From Jiangella alba (GTDB taxonomy: Bacteria; Actinomycetota; Actinomycetes; Jiangellales; Jiangellaceae): a stretch of 64,000 bases of DNA. Below, one piece after another: positions 1 through 7,232 of this stretch. Under the pieces are notes generated by a model. The model made no database searches, was not told where the DNA came from, and was given only the letters and a program-made list of their open reading frames with translations. The stretch's first letter is position 1, and every line of letters begins with the position of its first letter. Position numbers and translations under genes: made by a program. The stretch is taken from positions 2,852,001 to 2,916,000 of the forward strand of contig NZ_FNUC01000004.1 of the NCBI RefSeq assembly GCF_900106035.1, read 5' to 3'.

Positions 1-694
1 AGTCGGGGTTGCCGGCGGTGCTGACGGCGGCCGCGCGGCCGTCGTGGTCGACGCCGAAGAACACGTGGCCGTGCGCCGCCGCCGTGCAGCCGTCGATGGC
101 CGCCTGGACGTCGCCGCTGGTGGCGTTCTTGAACCCGACCGGCATGGACAGGCCGGAGGCGAGCTGGCGGTGCACCTGGCTCTCCGGGGTGCGCGCGCCG
201 ATGGCGCCCCACGACACTGTGTCGGCGATGTACTGCGGGCTGATCGGCTCGAGGAACTCGCAGCCCACCGGCAGCCCGGCGCCGAGCACCTCGAACAGCA
301 GCTCGCGGGCGATGCGCAGCCCGCGCCGCACGTCGAACGTCTCGTCCAGTCCGGGGTCGTTGATCAGCCCCTTCCAGCCCACCGTCGTGCGCGGCTTCTC
401 GAAGTACACCCGCATGACGATGGCGAGGTCGTCGCGCAGCTCGTCGGCCACCGGCCGGAGCCGGTTCGCGTAGTCGAGCGCCGCCACCGGGTCGTGCACC
501 GAGCACGGCCCGACGACCACTAGCAGGCGGTCGTCCTCGCCGGCCATGATGCGCCGGACCTCGGCCCGGCTGTCGCGGACCAGCGCGGCGTGCTCTTCGT
601 CCATCGGCAACTCGGCCAGCATGCGTGCGGGCGGGACGAGCGGCTGGAACCCGGTGACGCGGAGATCACCGGTGGGGGACTGCGGCTCGGACAT
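1..694 (-). CDS. aroF: 3-deoxy-7-phosphoheptulonate (DAHP) synthase, class I (3' end outside window)
   Basis: Catalyses condensation of phosphoenolpyruvate and erythrose 4-phosphate, the first step of the shikimate pathway for aromatic amino acids. About 231 N-terminal residues of the usual ~350 are present. Family motifs are clear: GPCSVHDP near residue 65, a conserved R-x-Y-FEKPRT-x-GWKGL-x-DP stretch, EFL-PISPQYIAD-VSWGAIGART-ESQVHR and SGLS-PVGFKN. The ATG at 694 gives the expected N-terminus. The gene runs off the left edge, so the C-terminal third of the barrel is missing only because the window ends. A 120-base leader with hairpins and a short aromatic-codon ORF lies upstream, suggesting attenuation by Tyr/Phe supply. 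Confidence 0.93.
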   Translation of the reverse strand, partial: MSEPQSPTGDLRVTGFQPLVPPARMLAELPMDEEHAALVRDSRAEVRRIMAGEDDRLLVVVGPCSVHDPVAALDYANRLRPVADELRDDLAIVMRVYFEKPRTTVGWKGLINDPGLDETFDVRRGLRIARELLFEVLGAGLPVGCEFLEPISPQYIADTVSWGAIGARTPESQVHRQLASGLSMPVGFKNATSGDVQAAIDGCTAAAHGHVFFGVDHDGRAAAVSTAGNPD

Positions 695-768
695 GGGTAC
701 TACGTCTCCTCTGCGACGAGCGGGACGTCCCGTCGGATCACCACCGAGCCGGCCCGTCTCATGACGAA

Positions 769-851
769 GGGCAGAGACGAGACGTCTCTGCCCAGCTGGC
801 TCCGGGTGGTTCGTCGGTCAGCGCATGACACGCCCGGCTCCACCCGGAGCC
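769..851 (-). promoter_or_regulatory. putative attenuator hairpins in the aroF 5' UTR
   Basis: Three structures can form in the RNA. GGCTCC (851-846) pairs with GGAGCC (841-836) across a four-base loop. Alternatively GGCTCCGGGTGG (851-840) pairs with CCACCCGGAGCC (809-798), a perfect 12-bp stem that excludes the first one. A third perfect 11-bp hairpin, GGGCAGAGACG-AGA-CGTCTCTGCCC, spans 793-769, followed by only a short T-rich tail. Mutually exclusive stems next to an aromatic-codon leader ORF are the layout of a ribosome-mediated attenuator. Confidence 0.5.
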
Positions 852-886
852 TGCGCAAAATACGGATACCGACGGACCGTGATCAC
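818..886 (-). CDS. putative aromatic-codon leader peptide of aroF (22 aa)
   Basis: A 22-codon ORF starting GTG at 886 and ending TGA at 818, 123 bases upstream of the aroF start. Codons 7 to 10 read Tyr-Pro-Tyr-Phe with TAT, TAT and TTT, third-position-T codons that are rare in this GC-rich genome. The end of the ORF overlaps alternative hairpin arms. A TATAGT box ends seven bases before the GTG, so the transcript could begin at the GTG and be leaderless. Inferred role: sensing charged tRNA-Tyr/tRNA-Phe to attenuate aroF; Corynebacterium is known to place a leader peptide (aroR) before aroF. No Shine-Dalgarno is visible, which agrees with leaderless translation but lowers certainty. Confidence 0.55.
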   Translation of the reverse strand: MITVRRYPYFAQAPGGAGRVMR

Positions 887-922
887 GGATGCGACTATAG
901 CCGGAATGGGCCCGCACGTGCG
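887..922 (-). promoter_or_regulatory. putative promoter of the aroF leader
   Basis: On the minus strand TATAGT occupies 899 to 894, a near-consensus -10 box with CGCATCC between it and the GTG of the leader ORF. No good -35 is visible around 922 to 917. Confidence 0.45.
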
Positions 923-949
923 CTCGGGGCCGGTGAGAGTTGCCGAGGG

Positions 950-986
950 GGTGACGAGGCCGCCAACTGTTGGCGCTGGTGTCAAC
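950..986. repeat. nested palindrome, dispersed copy 1
   Basis: 37 bp with the form GGTGAC-N7-CCAAC-T-GTTGG-N7-GTCAAC. The last arm differs by one base from a perfect palindrome. The same element is at 1150, 13359 and in the array at 34368-35190. Confidence 0.85.
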
Positions 987-1149
987 GCATCCGGACGGTG
1001 CCAGGCAGCTGGGCAGCTGGGCAGCGGGGCAGCGGGGCAGCGGAGCCGCCGGGCAGCCGGGCAGCCGGGCAGCCGGCGACGGCCCTGCCGTGTCGGGCTG
1101 GTCAGGCGCGCAGGTTGATCAGCGTCGGGCCGGTGAGAGTTGCCGAGGG

Positions 1150-1186
1150 GGTGACGAGGCCGCCAACTGTTGGCGCTGGTGTCAAC
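1150..1186. repeat. nested palindrome, dispersed copy 2
   Basis: Identical to the copy at 950-986; it lies inside the second unit of the tandem duplication. Confidence 0.85.
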
Positions 1187-1261
1187 GCACCCGGACGGTG
1201 CCGGGCAGGGGGGCAGCCGGGCAGCGGGGCCGCCGGCGACGGCCCTGCGGTGTCGGCCTGG

Positions 1262-2863
1262 TCAGGCGCGCAGGTTGATCAGCGTCGGGCCGGTGCGGGT
1301 GCCGTCGGAGCGGGAGAGGGCGACGACGCAGTGGCCGGCGGGGATGCGGGTGACGATGTCGGAGACCGTCCACCGGGGCCGCTCGACCCGGCGCAGGTTG
1401 GTGCCCTTCGTGACGCCCCAGTTGCGGGTCTCGCCGTCGGAGCGGTTCCAGCCGCCGCGGCTGTCGCGGGAGCTGCCGCTGGTGCGGGCCAGACCGGTCG
1501 CCTCGCCCTGGCTGTAGCTGACCTCGGACACCCAGTGGTCGCCGAACCAGTCGGAGAACACCTTGGCGTCGACCGGGTCGATGCCGCCGAACACCGCCTT
1601 GCAGCCGACCGACCCGAACACCGTGGCCCGGACCTGCACCGGGAAGTCGCTGATGGTCTGCGCCAGCAGGATGAGCCCGGCGTTGTTGGAGCGCAGCTTC
1701 TGCACGCCACGCGCGACGTAGTCGTCGACGAAGCGGCCGGCTTCGTCGATGGCGAGCGCCTTGAAGATGCCGCGGTTGGTGTCGGGCGCGGACGTGACCT
1801 GCACGAACTGCGACACCACCAGCCGGGCCAGGATGCGGGTGGCGTCGGGGAACTCGGCCTCGGGCAGCGACACCCGCACCCGCAGCGGCTTGTTGATGTC
1901 GTGCATGCGGAAGGTCTTCTCGCGGTCGAACAACTCCATCAGCCGCGGCCGGGCCAGCAGCTGGAACCGTTCGACCAGCGACGCGGCGGGGTCGGCGTTG
2001 CGGGCCTGCTGGTCGCGGCGGCTGTCGAGCAGCGCCTTGGCCTCTTTGCCCTCGGACCCGCGCAGGTTCGCCTTCACCTGGTCGGTCATGCCCTGCTCGG
2101 AGCGCAGCAGCGCCAGCATCTCGCGGATCTTCGGCCACCGCCCGAACGCCAGGTGGAACGGCGCCAGGCACGCGTACAGCGCGTTGCGCGAGCCGTCCAT
2201 GAAGTACGCCATGTCGTCGGTGACGTACGGCGGCAGCATGGCGCTGGCCAGCCGGTCGGCCGCGGTGTCGGGGTGCTGGGTGCCGCCGTAGAGGTCGAAC
2301 CCGGTGGTGGGGTTGAGGGGGTCGATGGTGACGTCGAACCAGCCCTGGTGCGCGAAGTCGTCGCCTTTGGGGTCGACGACGACCACGCTGGACTGCCCGG
2401 CCAGCGCCGACAGCGACAGGTGCTCGACGATGGGCAGCGCGAAGCCGCGCGTCTTGCCCGACCCGGGCGGGCCGATGACCAGCAGCGACGTGCGCAACAC
2501 GTCGTGGTCGACGCCGAAGTCCTGGGCGATGACGGTGTCGGCGTGAGGGTCCTGGACGGTGCGGCCGAGCCGGACCTGGCCGAGCGCGAGGTTGTGCTTG
2601 GCCAGCCGCGGCACCGGGAGGTCGTGCAATGCCGAGGGGTGCGACAGCGCGGCCGGGCCGTACCGGACGATCTCGTCGGCCAGCTGCGCCAGCGCGCTGG
2701 CGTCGCCGGACCGGGCGTCGAGCGCGCCGGCGATGCGGGCGGTGTCGACGTCGGACAGCCGGCCGTCCTGCACCAGCCGGTCCATGGCCACGGCGGCGTC
2801 GGGATGGGCGTCGCGCAGCACGTCCCACGGGGTCTCGCCGCGGCGGCGTCGTCGGATCGGCAT
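1262..2863 (-). CDS. TraG/TraD-like type IV coupling-family ATPase
   Basis: A 533-residue protein of the conjugative-coupling (TraG/TraD/VirD4-like) P-loop ATPase family, common as chromosomal copies in actinobacteria. Walker A GPPGSGKT is near residue 130 and a Walker B-like ALAIDEAGRF near 370; VVVVDPKGDDFAH follows the first beta-strand as in VirD4 proteins. No transmembrane segments are evident, so it is probably cytoplasmic. GGGGAG precedes the ATG. It begins seven bases after the M48 protease stop, so the two form an operon. No relaxase or other transfer gene is nearby, so a conjugative role is not supported; the real role is unknown. The last codons are duplicated downstream at 1101-1130. 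Confidence 0.8.
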   Translation of the reverse strand: MPIRRRRRGETPWDVLRDAHPDAAVAMDRLVQDGRLSDVDTARIAGALDARSGDASALAQLADEIVRYGPAALSHPSALHDLPVPRLAKHNLALGQVRLGRTVQDPHADTVIAQDFGVDHDVLRTSLLVIGPPGSGKTRGFALPIVEHLSLSALAGQSSVVVVDPKGDDFAHQGWFDVTIDPLNPTTGFDLYGGTQHPDTAADRLASAMLPPYVTDDMAYFMDGSRNALYACLAPFHLAFGRWPKIREMLALLRSEQGMTDQVKANLRGSEGKEAKALLDSRRDQQARNADPAASLVERFQLLARPRLMELFDREKTFRMHDINKPLRVRVSLPEAEFPDATRILARLVVSQFVQVTSAPDTNRGIFKALAIDEAGRFVDDYVARGVQKLRSNNAGLILLAQTISDFPVQVRATVFGSVGCKAVFGGIDPVDAKVFSDWFGDHWVSEVSYSQGEATGLARTSGSSRDSRGGWNRSDGETRNWGVTKGTNLRRVERPRWTVSDIVTRIPAGHCVVALSRSDGTRTGPTLINLRA

Positions 2864-2870
2864 GGCTCCC

Positions 2871-3980
2871 CTAAGCGTTCTTCCGCAGGTAGGCGTCGAG
2901 CCGCTTGATGCGCGCGGCCAGCGCCGGGTGGGTGCTGAACAGCCGGGCCCGCAGCACGAAGGTGCGGCGGTCGTCGTCCATGCCCTGACGCAGCCAGTCT
3001 TCGAACACCTCGACCAGCGCGTGCCCGTAGCCGAGGTTGGCGGCGATGCGGTCGGCGCGGTATTCGCTGCGCCGGGCCAGCCAGGGCAGGATGAGCGGCG
3101 TCAGCACGATCAGCGCGACCGTCGGCGGCGCCCACACCTGCCCGGACCGCACCGCCGTGAGCATGAGCACCGTCACGAAGAACAGCACGAACAGCAGCAG
3201 CGACCACGTGATGACCTTCGCGACGAACGACGCCAGCCCGGGCATGCGGGCGACGACCGCGAACAGCATGGAGAACAGCGCGACCACCAGTCGCAGCACG
3301 AGTCGCAGCGCCCGGGTGAGCAGCCGCGCCGGCACGGAGTACCAGTACGCCAGCAGGTTGCTCCACGGGTGCCCGCCGAGGTGGTGGCCCAGCTCGTGCG
3401 CCAGCACCGCGGCGAGGTGGTGGTGCGGCATGGCCTCGAGCGTCTTGCGGGTGACGGTGACGATGTGCCCGGACGCCGCGTAGGCGTTGAGCGCGTCGCT
3501 GTCTTCGATGAACAGCTGGTACTTGCCGCCGTCGCGCCCGGCGGACTGGGTGACCTCGATCCAGGCGTGGTCCAGCCGCTCGCGCTCGCTGGGGGTGGGC
3601 CGGCGGGCGCGCAGGAAGAACCGGGCGACGCCGATCTCGACCGGCCGGTAGAAGATCAGCACGCCGCTGGCCAGCCACAACACCATGCAGAGGATGGGTA
3701 CGACGGTGGTGTTGCCCACCAGTGCGCCGATGCCCAGCCCGACCATGCCGACCACGGTGAGGCTGAACACGAACCACGGCAGCGCCAGCACCAGCGAGGC
3801 CAGCGTGGAGAGGTCGGCGCGGCGCCGGGTGCGCAGCGGCCGCGGCGTGGTGGCGCCGGACGGCGTGCCCAGGCGTTGCCGCAGTCCGGTGAGCCCGGTG
3901 GCTGCCGGTGGATCGGGGTCGTCGAAGCCGCCCGGGGGCCCGCTGGGCCGCACGCCGGACGTCCGGCCGTCGTCGCTCAT
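2871..3980 (-). CDS. M48-family membrane zinc metalloprotease (HtpX-like)
   Basis: A 369-residue integral membrane peptidase. It has about four hydrophobic segments and the zinc site HELGHH near residue 200, with the downstream E of SEYRADRIA as likely third ligand. HtpX/Ste24-type enzymes degrade or process membrane proteins. The start at 3980 (MSDDGRTS) was chosen because GGAGGCGGCG precedes it and the N-terminus is a soluble Pro-rich tail; in-frame starts further upstream would enter the divergent promoter region. It is transcribed with the ATPase downstream and divergently from the amidase gene. Confidence 0.85.
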   Translation of the reverse strand: MSDDGRTSGVRPSGPPGGFDDPDPPAATGLTGLRQRLGTPSGATTPRPLRTRRRADLSTLASLVLALPWFVFSLTVVGMVGLGIGALVGNTTVVPILCMVLWLASGVLIFYRPVEIGVARFFLRARRPTPSERERLDHAWIEVTQSAGRDGGKYQLFIEDSDALNAYAASGHIVTVTRKTLEAMPHHHLAAVLAHELGHHLGGHPWSNLLAYWYSVPARLLTRALRLVLRLVVALFSMLFAVVARMPGLASFVAKVITWSLLLFVLFFVTVLMLTAVRSGQVWAPPTVALIVLTPLILPWLARRSEYRADRIAANLGYGHALVEVFEDWLRQGMDDDRRTFVLRARLFSTHPALAARIKRLDAYLRKNA

Positions 3981-4098
3981 CGCCGCCTCCGATGAACTGG
4001 TTCCGTTGCTGGTTGTGAAAGTCACCATAACCGCTGGCTGTGACAACGTCAGGCAAGATCGTGAGCGCTGGACGTCCGGGCACCGTAGGGTCGAAGAC

Positions 4099-5532
4099 GT
4101 GAGCGAGATCCATGAGCTGACCGGGTTGGAGCTGGCCACAGCGGTTCGCAAGCGCGAGGTGTCGCCGTCCGAGGTGGCCGATCACGCGCTCGAACGGGCC
4201 GAACGGCTCGACCCGTCCATCGGCGCCTTCGTCACCCTGACCCCCGACCTCGCCCGCGAGCAGGCCGCCGAGGCCGAGATCCTGCTCCGCGAGTCCCGCT
4301 CCGGCGACGAGCTGCCGCCGTTCCTGGGCGTGCCGTGTCCCGTCAAGGACCTCGCGATGGTGGCCGGCGTGCCGTTCCGGTCCGGCAGCGCCGCCCTCGG
4401 CGACTTCGTGGCGCCCGCCGACGACGGCGTCGTCACGCTGTTGCGCCAGGCCGGCACGCTGATGCTCGGCAAGACGAACACCCCCGAGTTCGGCCTGCCG
4501 CCGTACACCGAGCCCGACATCGCGCCGCCGGCCCGCACGCCGTGGGACACCACGCGGTCGGCCGGCGGGTCCAGCGGCGGGTCGGCGGCGGCGGTCGCGG
4601 CCGGCATCGCGCCCATCGCCCACGGCAGCGACGGCGGCGGCTCCATCCGCATCCCGGCCAGCGCGTGCGGGCTGGTCGGCCTCAAGCCCACCCGCGGCCG
4701 CGTCAGCCCCGGCCCGTACCGCCCCGAGGGCGCCGGCCTGGCCTCCAACGGGGTGCTCACCCGCGACGTCCGCGACACCGCGGCGCTGCTCGACGTGCTG
4801 TCGCACCAGTGGCCGGGCGACCTCTTCGCGCTCGCGCCGCCGCGCACCACCTTCCTCGACGCCTGCGAGCGCGAGCCCGGGCAGTTGCGGGTCGGCCTGC
4901 TCACCACCCCGGTCATCGTCGACGACGCACCCGTCGACGACGCCTGCCTGGCCGCCGTCGTCCGCACCGCGCGGCTGCTGGAGGACCTCGGCCACCTGGT
5001 CGAGCCGGCGCCGGTGCCGTTCACGGCCGAGCGCTGGGACTCCTTCGAGGCCATCTGGTCGGTGCTGGCGCTGAGCGCGCCGGTGCCGCCCGAGCACGAG
5101 CACCTGCTGCTGCCGCTGACCCGCTGGCTGCGCGAGAAGGGCCGGTCGGTCAGCGGCATCGACTACGCGTCGGCGCTCGGGCTGATCCAGACGACGACGC
5201 GCGAGACGGCGGCCACCTGGGCGGCCTACGACGTCATCCTGAGCCCCACGCTGGCGCAGCTCCCGGCGCCGGTCGGCTCGCAGCGCGACGACGCCGACCC
5301 CGCCGCCGACTTCGCCGCGCAGATGGCGTTCACGCCGTGGACCAGCGTCTGGAACCTCACCGGCTGGCCGGCCGTCAGCGTCCCGCTCGAGACCGCTGAG
5401 GCCGACGGCGTCACGCTGCCGGTCGGCGTCATGCTCGGCGGCCGCCACGGCACGGAGGAGACGCTGTTGTCGCTGGCGGCGCAGCTGGAGGCGGCCCGTC
5501 CGTGGCGCGATCGGCGGCCGTCCACATGGTGA
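4099..5532 (+). CDS. amidase (amidase signature family)
   Basis: A 477-residue amidase-signature hydrolase that would cleave a carboxamide to acid and ammonia; the substrate is unknown. The Ser-cisSer-Lys triad is visible: Lys in PVKDLAMVAG near residue 82, GGSSGGSAAAVAAG near 155-168 and the nucleophile in GSDGGGSIRIPAS near 180. The GTG at 4099 opens straight into the conserved helical start (IHELTGLELATAVRKREVS). The next gene starts inside its last codons. It is not a GatA: no gatB or gatC is nearby and the C-terminal region is short. Confidence 0.85.
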   Translation: MSEIHELTGLELATAVRKREVSPSEVADHALERAERLDPSIGAFVTLTPDLAREQAAEAEILLRESRSGDELPPFLGVPCPVKDLAMVAGVPFRSGSAALGDFVAPADDGVVTLLRQAGTLMLGKTNTPEFGLPPYTEPDIAPPARTPWDTTRSAGGSSGGSAAAVAAGIAPIAHGSDGGGSIRIPASACGLVGLKPTRGRVSPGPYRPEGAGLASNGVLTRDVRDTAALLDVLSHQWPGDLFALAPPRTTFLDACEREPGQLRVGLLTTPVIVDDAPVDDACLAAVVRTARLLEDLGHLVEPAPVPFTAERWDSFEAIWSVLALSAPVPPEHEHLLLPLTRWLREKGRSVSGIDYASALGLIQTTTRETAATWAAYDVILSPTLAQLPAPVGSQRDDADPAADFAAQMAFTPWTSVWNLTGWPAVSVPLETAEADGVTLPVGVMLGGRHGTEETLLSLAAQLEAARPWRDRRPSTW

Positions 5533-6362
5533 GCTTCGGCTACTTTTTGGTGCCCGACGCGTCCCAGCCGCTGGTCGAGACCGCGCGGCTGGCCGAGTCG
5601 CTCGGGTTCGAGTATGTCGGCATCCAGGACCACCCGTACCAACGCCGCTTCGCCGACACCATCGCGTTGTCGAGCGCCGTGCTCACCGCCACGTCCACGC
5701 TGCGCGTCTTCCCCGACGTCGCCTGCCTGCCGCTGCGCCCGCCCGGCGTGCTGGCCAAGACGGCGGCGTCGCTGGACGTGCTGTCCGGCGGACGGTTCGA
5801 GCTGGGGCTGGGCGCGGGCGCGTTCTGGGACGCCATCGAGGGCTACGGGGGCGTGCGGCGGACGCCGGGGGAGGCGCTGGCGGCGCTCGGCGAGGCGATC
5901 GAGGTGATCCGGCTGCTGTGGAGCGGCGAGCGCGGGCTGCGGTTCGAGGGCGACCACTACCACCTGCGCGGCGTGCACTCCGGGCCGCTGCCGGCACACG
6001 ACATCGGCATCTGGGTCGGCGCGTACGGCCCGCGGGCGCTGGCCCTGACCGGCCGGCTGGCCGACGGCTGGGTCCCGTCCGTCAACGCCGACGTGCTGCG
6101 CCGGCTGCCCGAGCTCAACGATCGGGTCGACGCCGCCGCCGTCGCCGCCGGCCGCGACCCGTCCGCCGTCCGCCGCGTCTTCAACGTCGGCGGCGCCATC
6201 ACCGACGGCGTCTCCGAGGGTTACCTCGCCGGCCCGGTGTCGCAGTGGATCGACGAGCTGAGCGTGCTCGCCACCGAGCACCGTGCCGACGTCCTGGTGT
6301 TCGGCGGACCGCCCGACCAGCTGCGCACGTTCGCCGAGGAGGTCATGCCCGCGCTCCCGTGA
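5502..6362 (+). CDS. LLM-class (luciferase-like) flavin-dependent oxidoreductase
   Basis: A TIM-barrel flavin (FMN/F420) oxidoreductase of up to 286 residues with typical motifs: ARLAESLGFEYVGIQDHPYQ, a strand ending in PDVACLPLRPPGVLAKTAASLDVLSGGRFELGLGAGAFW and a GPLP-x-IGIWVGAYGPRALALTGRLADGWVPS segment. The GTG at 5502 has a GGAGG ten bases upstream; an ATG at 5526 (MVSFGYFLVP) is an alternative that fits the family N-terminus better. Either start lies within the amidase gene, so the two are probably co-translated. It ends directly against the convergent IclR gene, with no space for a terminator. Confidence 0.82.
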   Translation: MARSAAVHMVSFGYFLVPDASQPLVETARLAESLGFEYVGIQDHPYQRRFADTIALSSAVLTATSTLRVFPDVACLPLRPPGVLAKTAASLDVLSGGRFELGLGAGAFWDAIEGYGGVRRTPGEALAALGEAIEVIRLLWSGERGLRFEGDHYHLRGVHSGPLPAHDIGIWVGAYGPRALALTGRLADGWVPSVNADVLRRLPELNDRVDAAAVAAGRDPSAVRRVFNVGGAITDGVSEGYLAGPVSQWIDELSVLATEHRADVLVFGGPPDQLRTFAEEVMPALP

Positions 6363-7166
6363 TCAGGGCAGCGCGGTGACCGTGGCGTGGTAGCCGAGGT
6401 TGGACGAGATCTGGTCGGCGTGCTCGATGGCGATCATCGCCAGCTCGTCCTGCCGGGCCGGCAGGTTCATCGCCGACAGCGGTCCCGACACCGACAGCGC
6501 CGCGATGACCTGGCCGGACCGGTCGCGGATGGGCGCCGCCACGCAGGCCCGGCCGAACGCCAGCTCCTCCAGTTCGGTGGCGTAGCCGCGGGAGCGGACG
6601 TCCTGCAGCGCCGTGGCCAGCTCGTCGTAGGACGAGATGGTGTGCGGGGTGTAGCGGGGGTACTCGGAGCCGATCAGCTCGCGCAGCTCGTCGGGCGAGA
6701 GCTCGCTGCTCAGCGCCTTCCCCATGGCGGTGGCGTGCAGCGGGCCGCCGCGGCCGATCAGGGTCGACGGCCGCGGCGCGTTGGCGCCCTCGAAGTGGCA
6801 CAGGTAGAACAGGCTGGCGCCGTGGCGCTCGGCGACGTTGACGCCGAGGCCCAGCGTGGCGGCGAGGTTCTGCGCGAGCTGGCGCGACTGCTGGTGCACC
6901 GGCGACTGGTTCAGCCCGATGCCGGCCAGCGTGATGACCCGCGGTCCGACGCCGTACAGCCCGCTACGCCCGTGGTGCGTCAGGTACCCCAGGTTGACCA
7001 GCGCGCCGACCAGCCGCGACACCGTCGACTGGCCCAGCCCGGTGGCGGCCACCAGCTCGGAGATGCGCCGCTCGGGCTGCTCTTCGGTGAACGCGGACAG
7101 CAGCGAGAGCGCGCGCTCGACACTCTGGGTGCCGCCGGCGGACTCGCGGGCTGGTACTCGTGGCAC
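6363..7166 (-). CDS. IclR-family transcriptional regulator
   Basis: N-terminal winged helix-turn-helix (QSVERALSLLSAF then RISELVAATGLGQSTVSRLVGALVNLGYL) and C-terminal IclR effector domain (ATAMGKAL, RSRGYATELEELAFGRACVAAPIRDRSGQVIAALSVSGP). I chose the GTG at 7166 because GGGGGAG lies seven bases upstream; an in-frame ATG at 7199 sits inside the operator-like palindrome and has no Shine-Dalgarno. IclR proteins are effector-controlled dimers that often regulate neighbouring catabolic genes; the adjacent amidase/LLM pair is the obvious candidate, but this is inference. Confidence 0.88.
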   Translation of the reverse strand: MPRVPARESAGGTQSVERALSLLSAFTEEQPERRISELVAATGLGQSTVSRLVGALVNLGYLTHHGRSGLYGVGPRVITLAGIGLNQSPVHQQSRQLAQNLAATLGLGVNVAERHGASLFYLCHFEGANAPRPSTLIGRGGPLHATAMGKALSSELSPDELRELIGSEYPRYTPHTISSYDELATALQDVRSRGYATELEELAFGRACVAAPIRDRSGQVIAALSVSGPLSAMNLPARQDELAMIAIEHADQISSNLGYHATVTALP

Positions 7167-7195
7167 GTCGTTGCTCCCCCACCGTGTCGGAACCG

Positions 7196-7214
7196 TCATC
7201 TACATCGTAGATGA
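7196..7214. promoter_or_regulatory. operator-like palindrome upstream of the iclR gene
   Basis: TCATCTAC-ATC-GTAGATGA is a perfect inverted repeat with 8-bp arms, 30 bases before the chosen GTG and between it and the aminopeptidase stop. Its position suggests autoregulation. Confidence 0.55.
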
Positions 7215-7232
7215 GACCCCACACAGATCCCG

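Larger units (their letters stand above)
931..1290. repeat. tandem duplication covering the 3' end of the TraG/TraD-like gene
   Basis: The unit 931-1130 (200 bp) is repeated as 1131-1290 (160 bp). Both contain the same nested palindrome, a CCGGACGGTGCC box and the block around GTCAGGCGCGCAGG that encodes the last ~10 codons of the minus-strand ATPase gene (1261-1290). The copies differ by about 40 bases, because the left copy has extra GCAGCGGGG/GCAGCCGGG short repeats. The region 695-1261 holds no other supported gene beyond the aroF leader. Confidence 0.85.

Noticed and set aside
1262-3980. integrative conjugative element
   Set aside because: Only a coupling-family ATPase and a protease; no integrase, relaxase, replication gene or attachment site.
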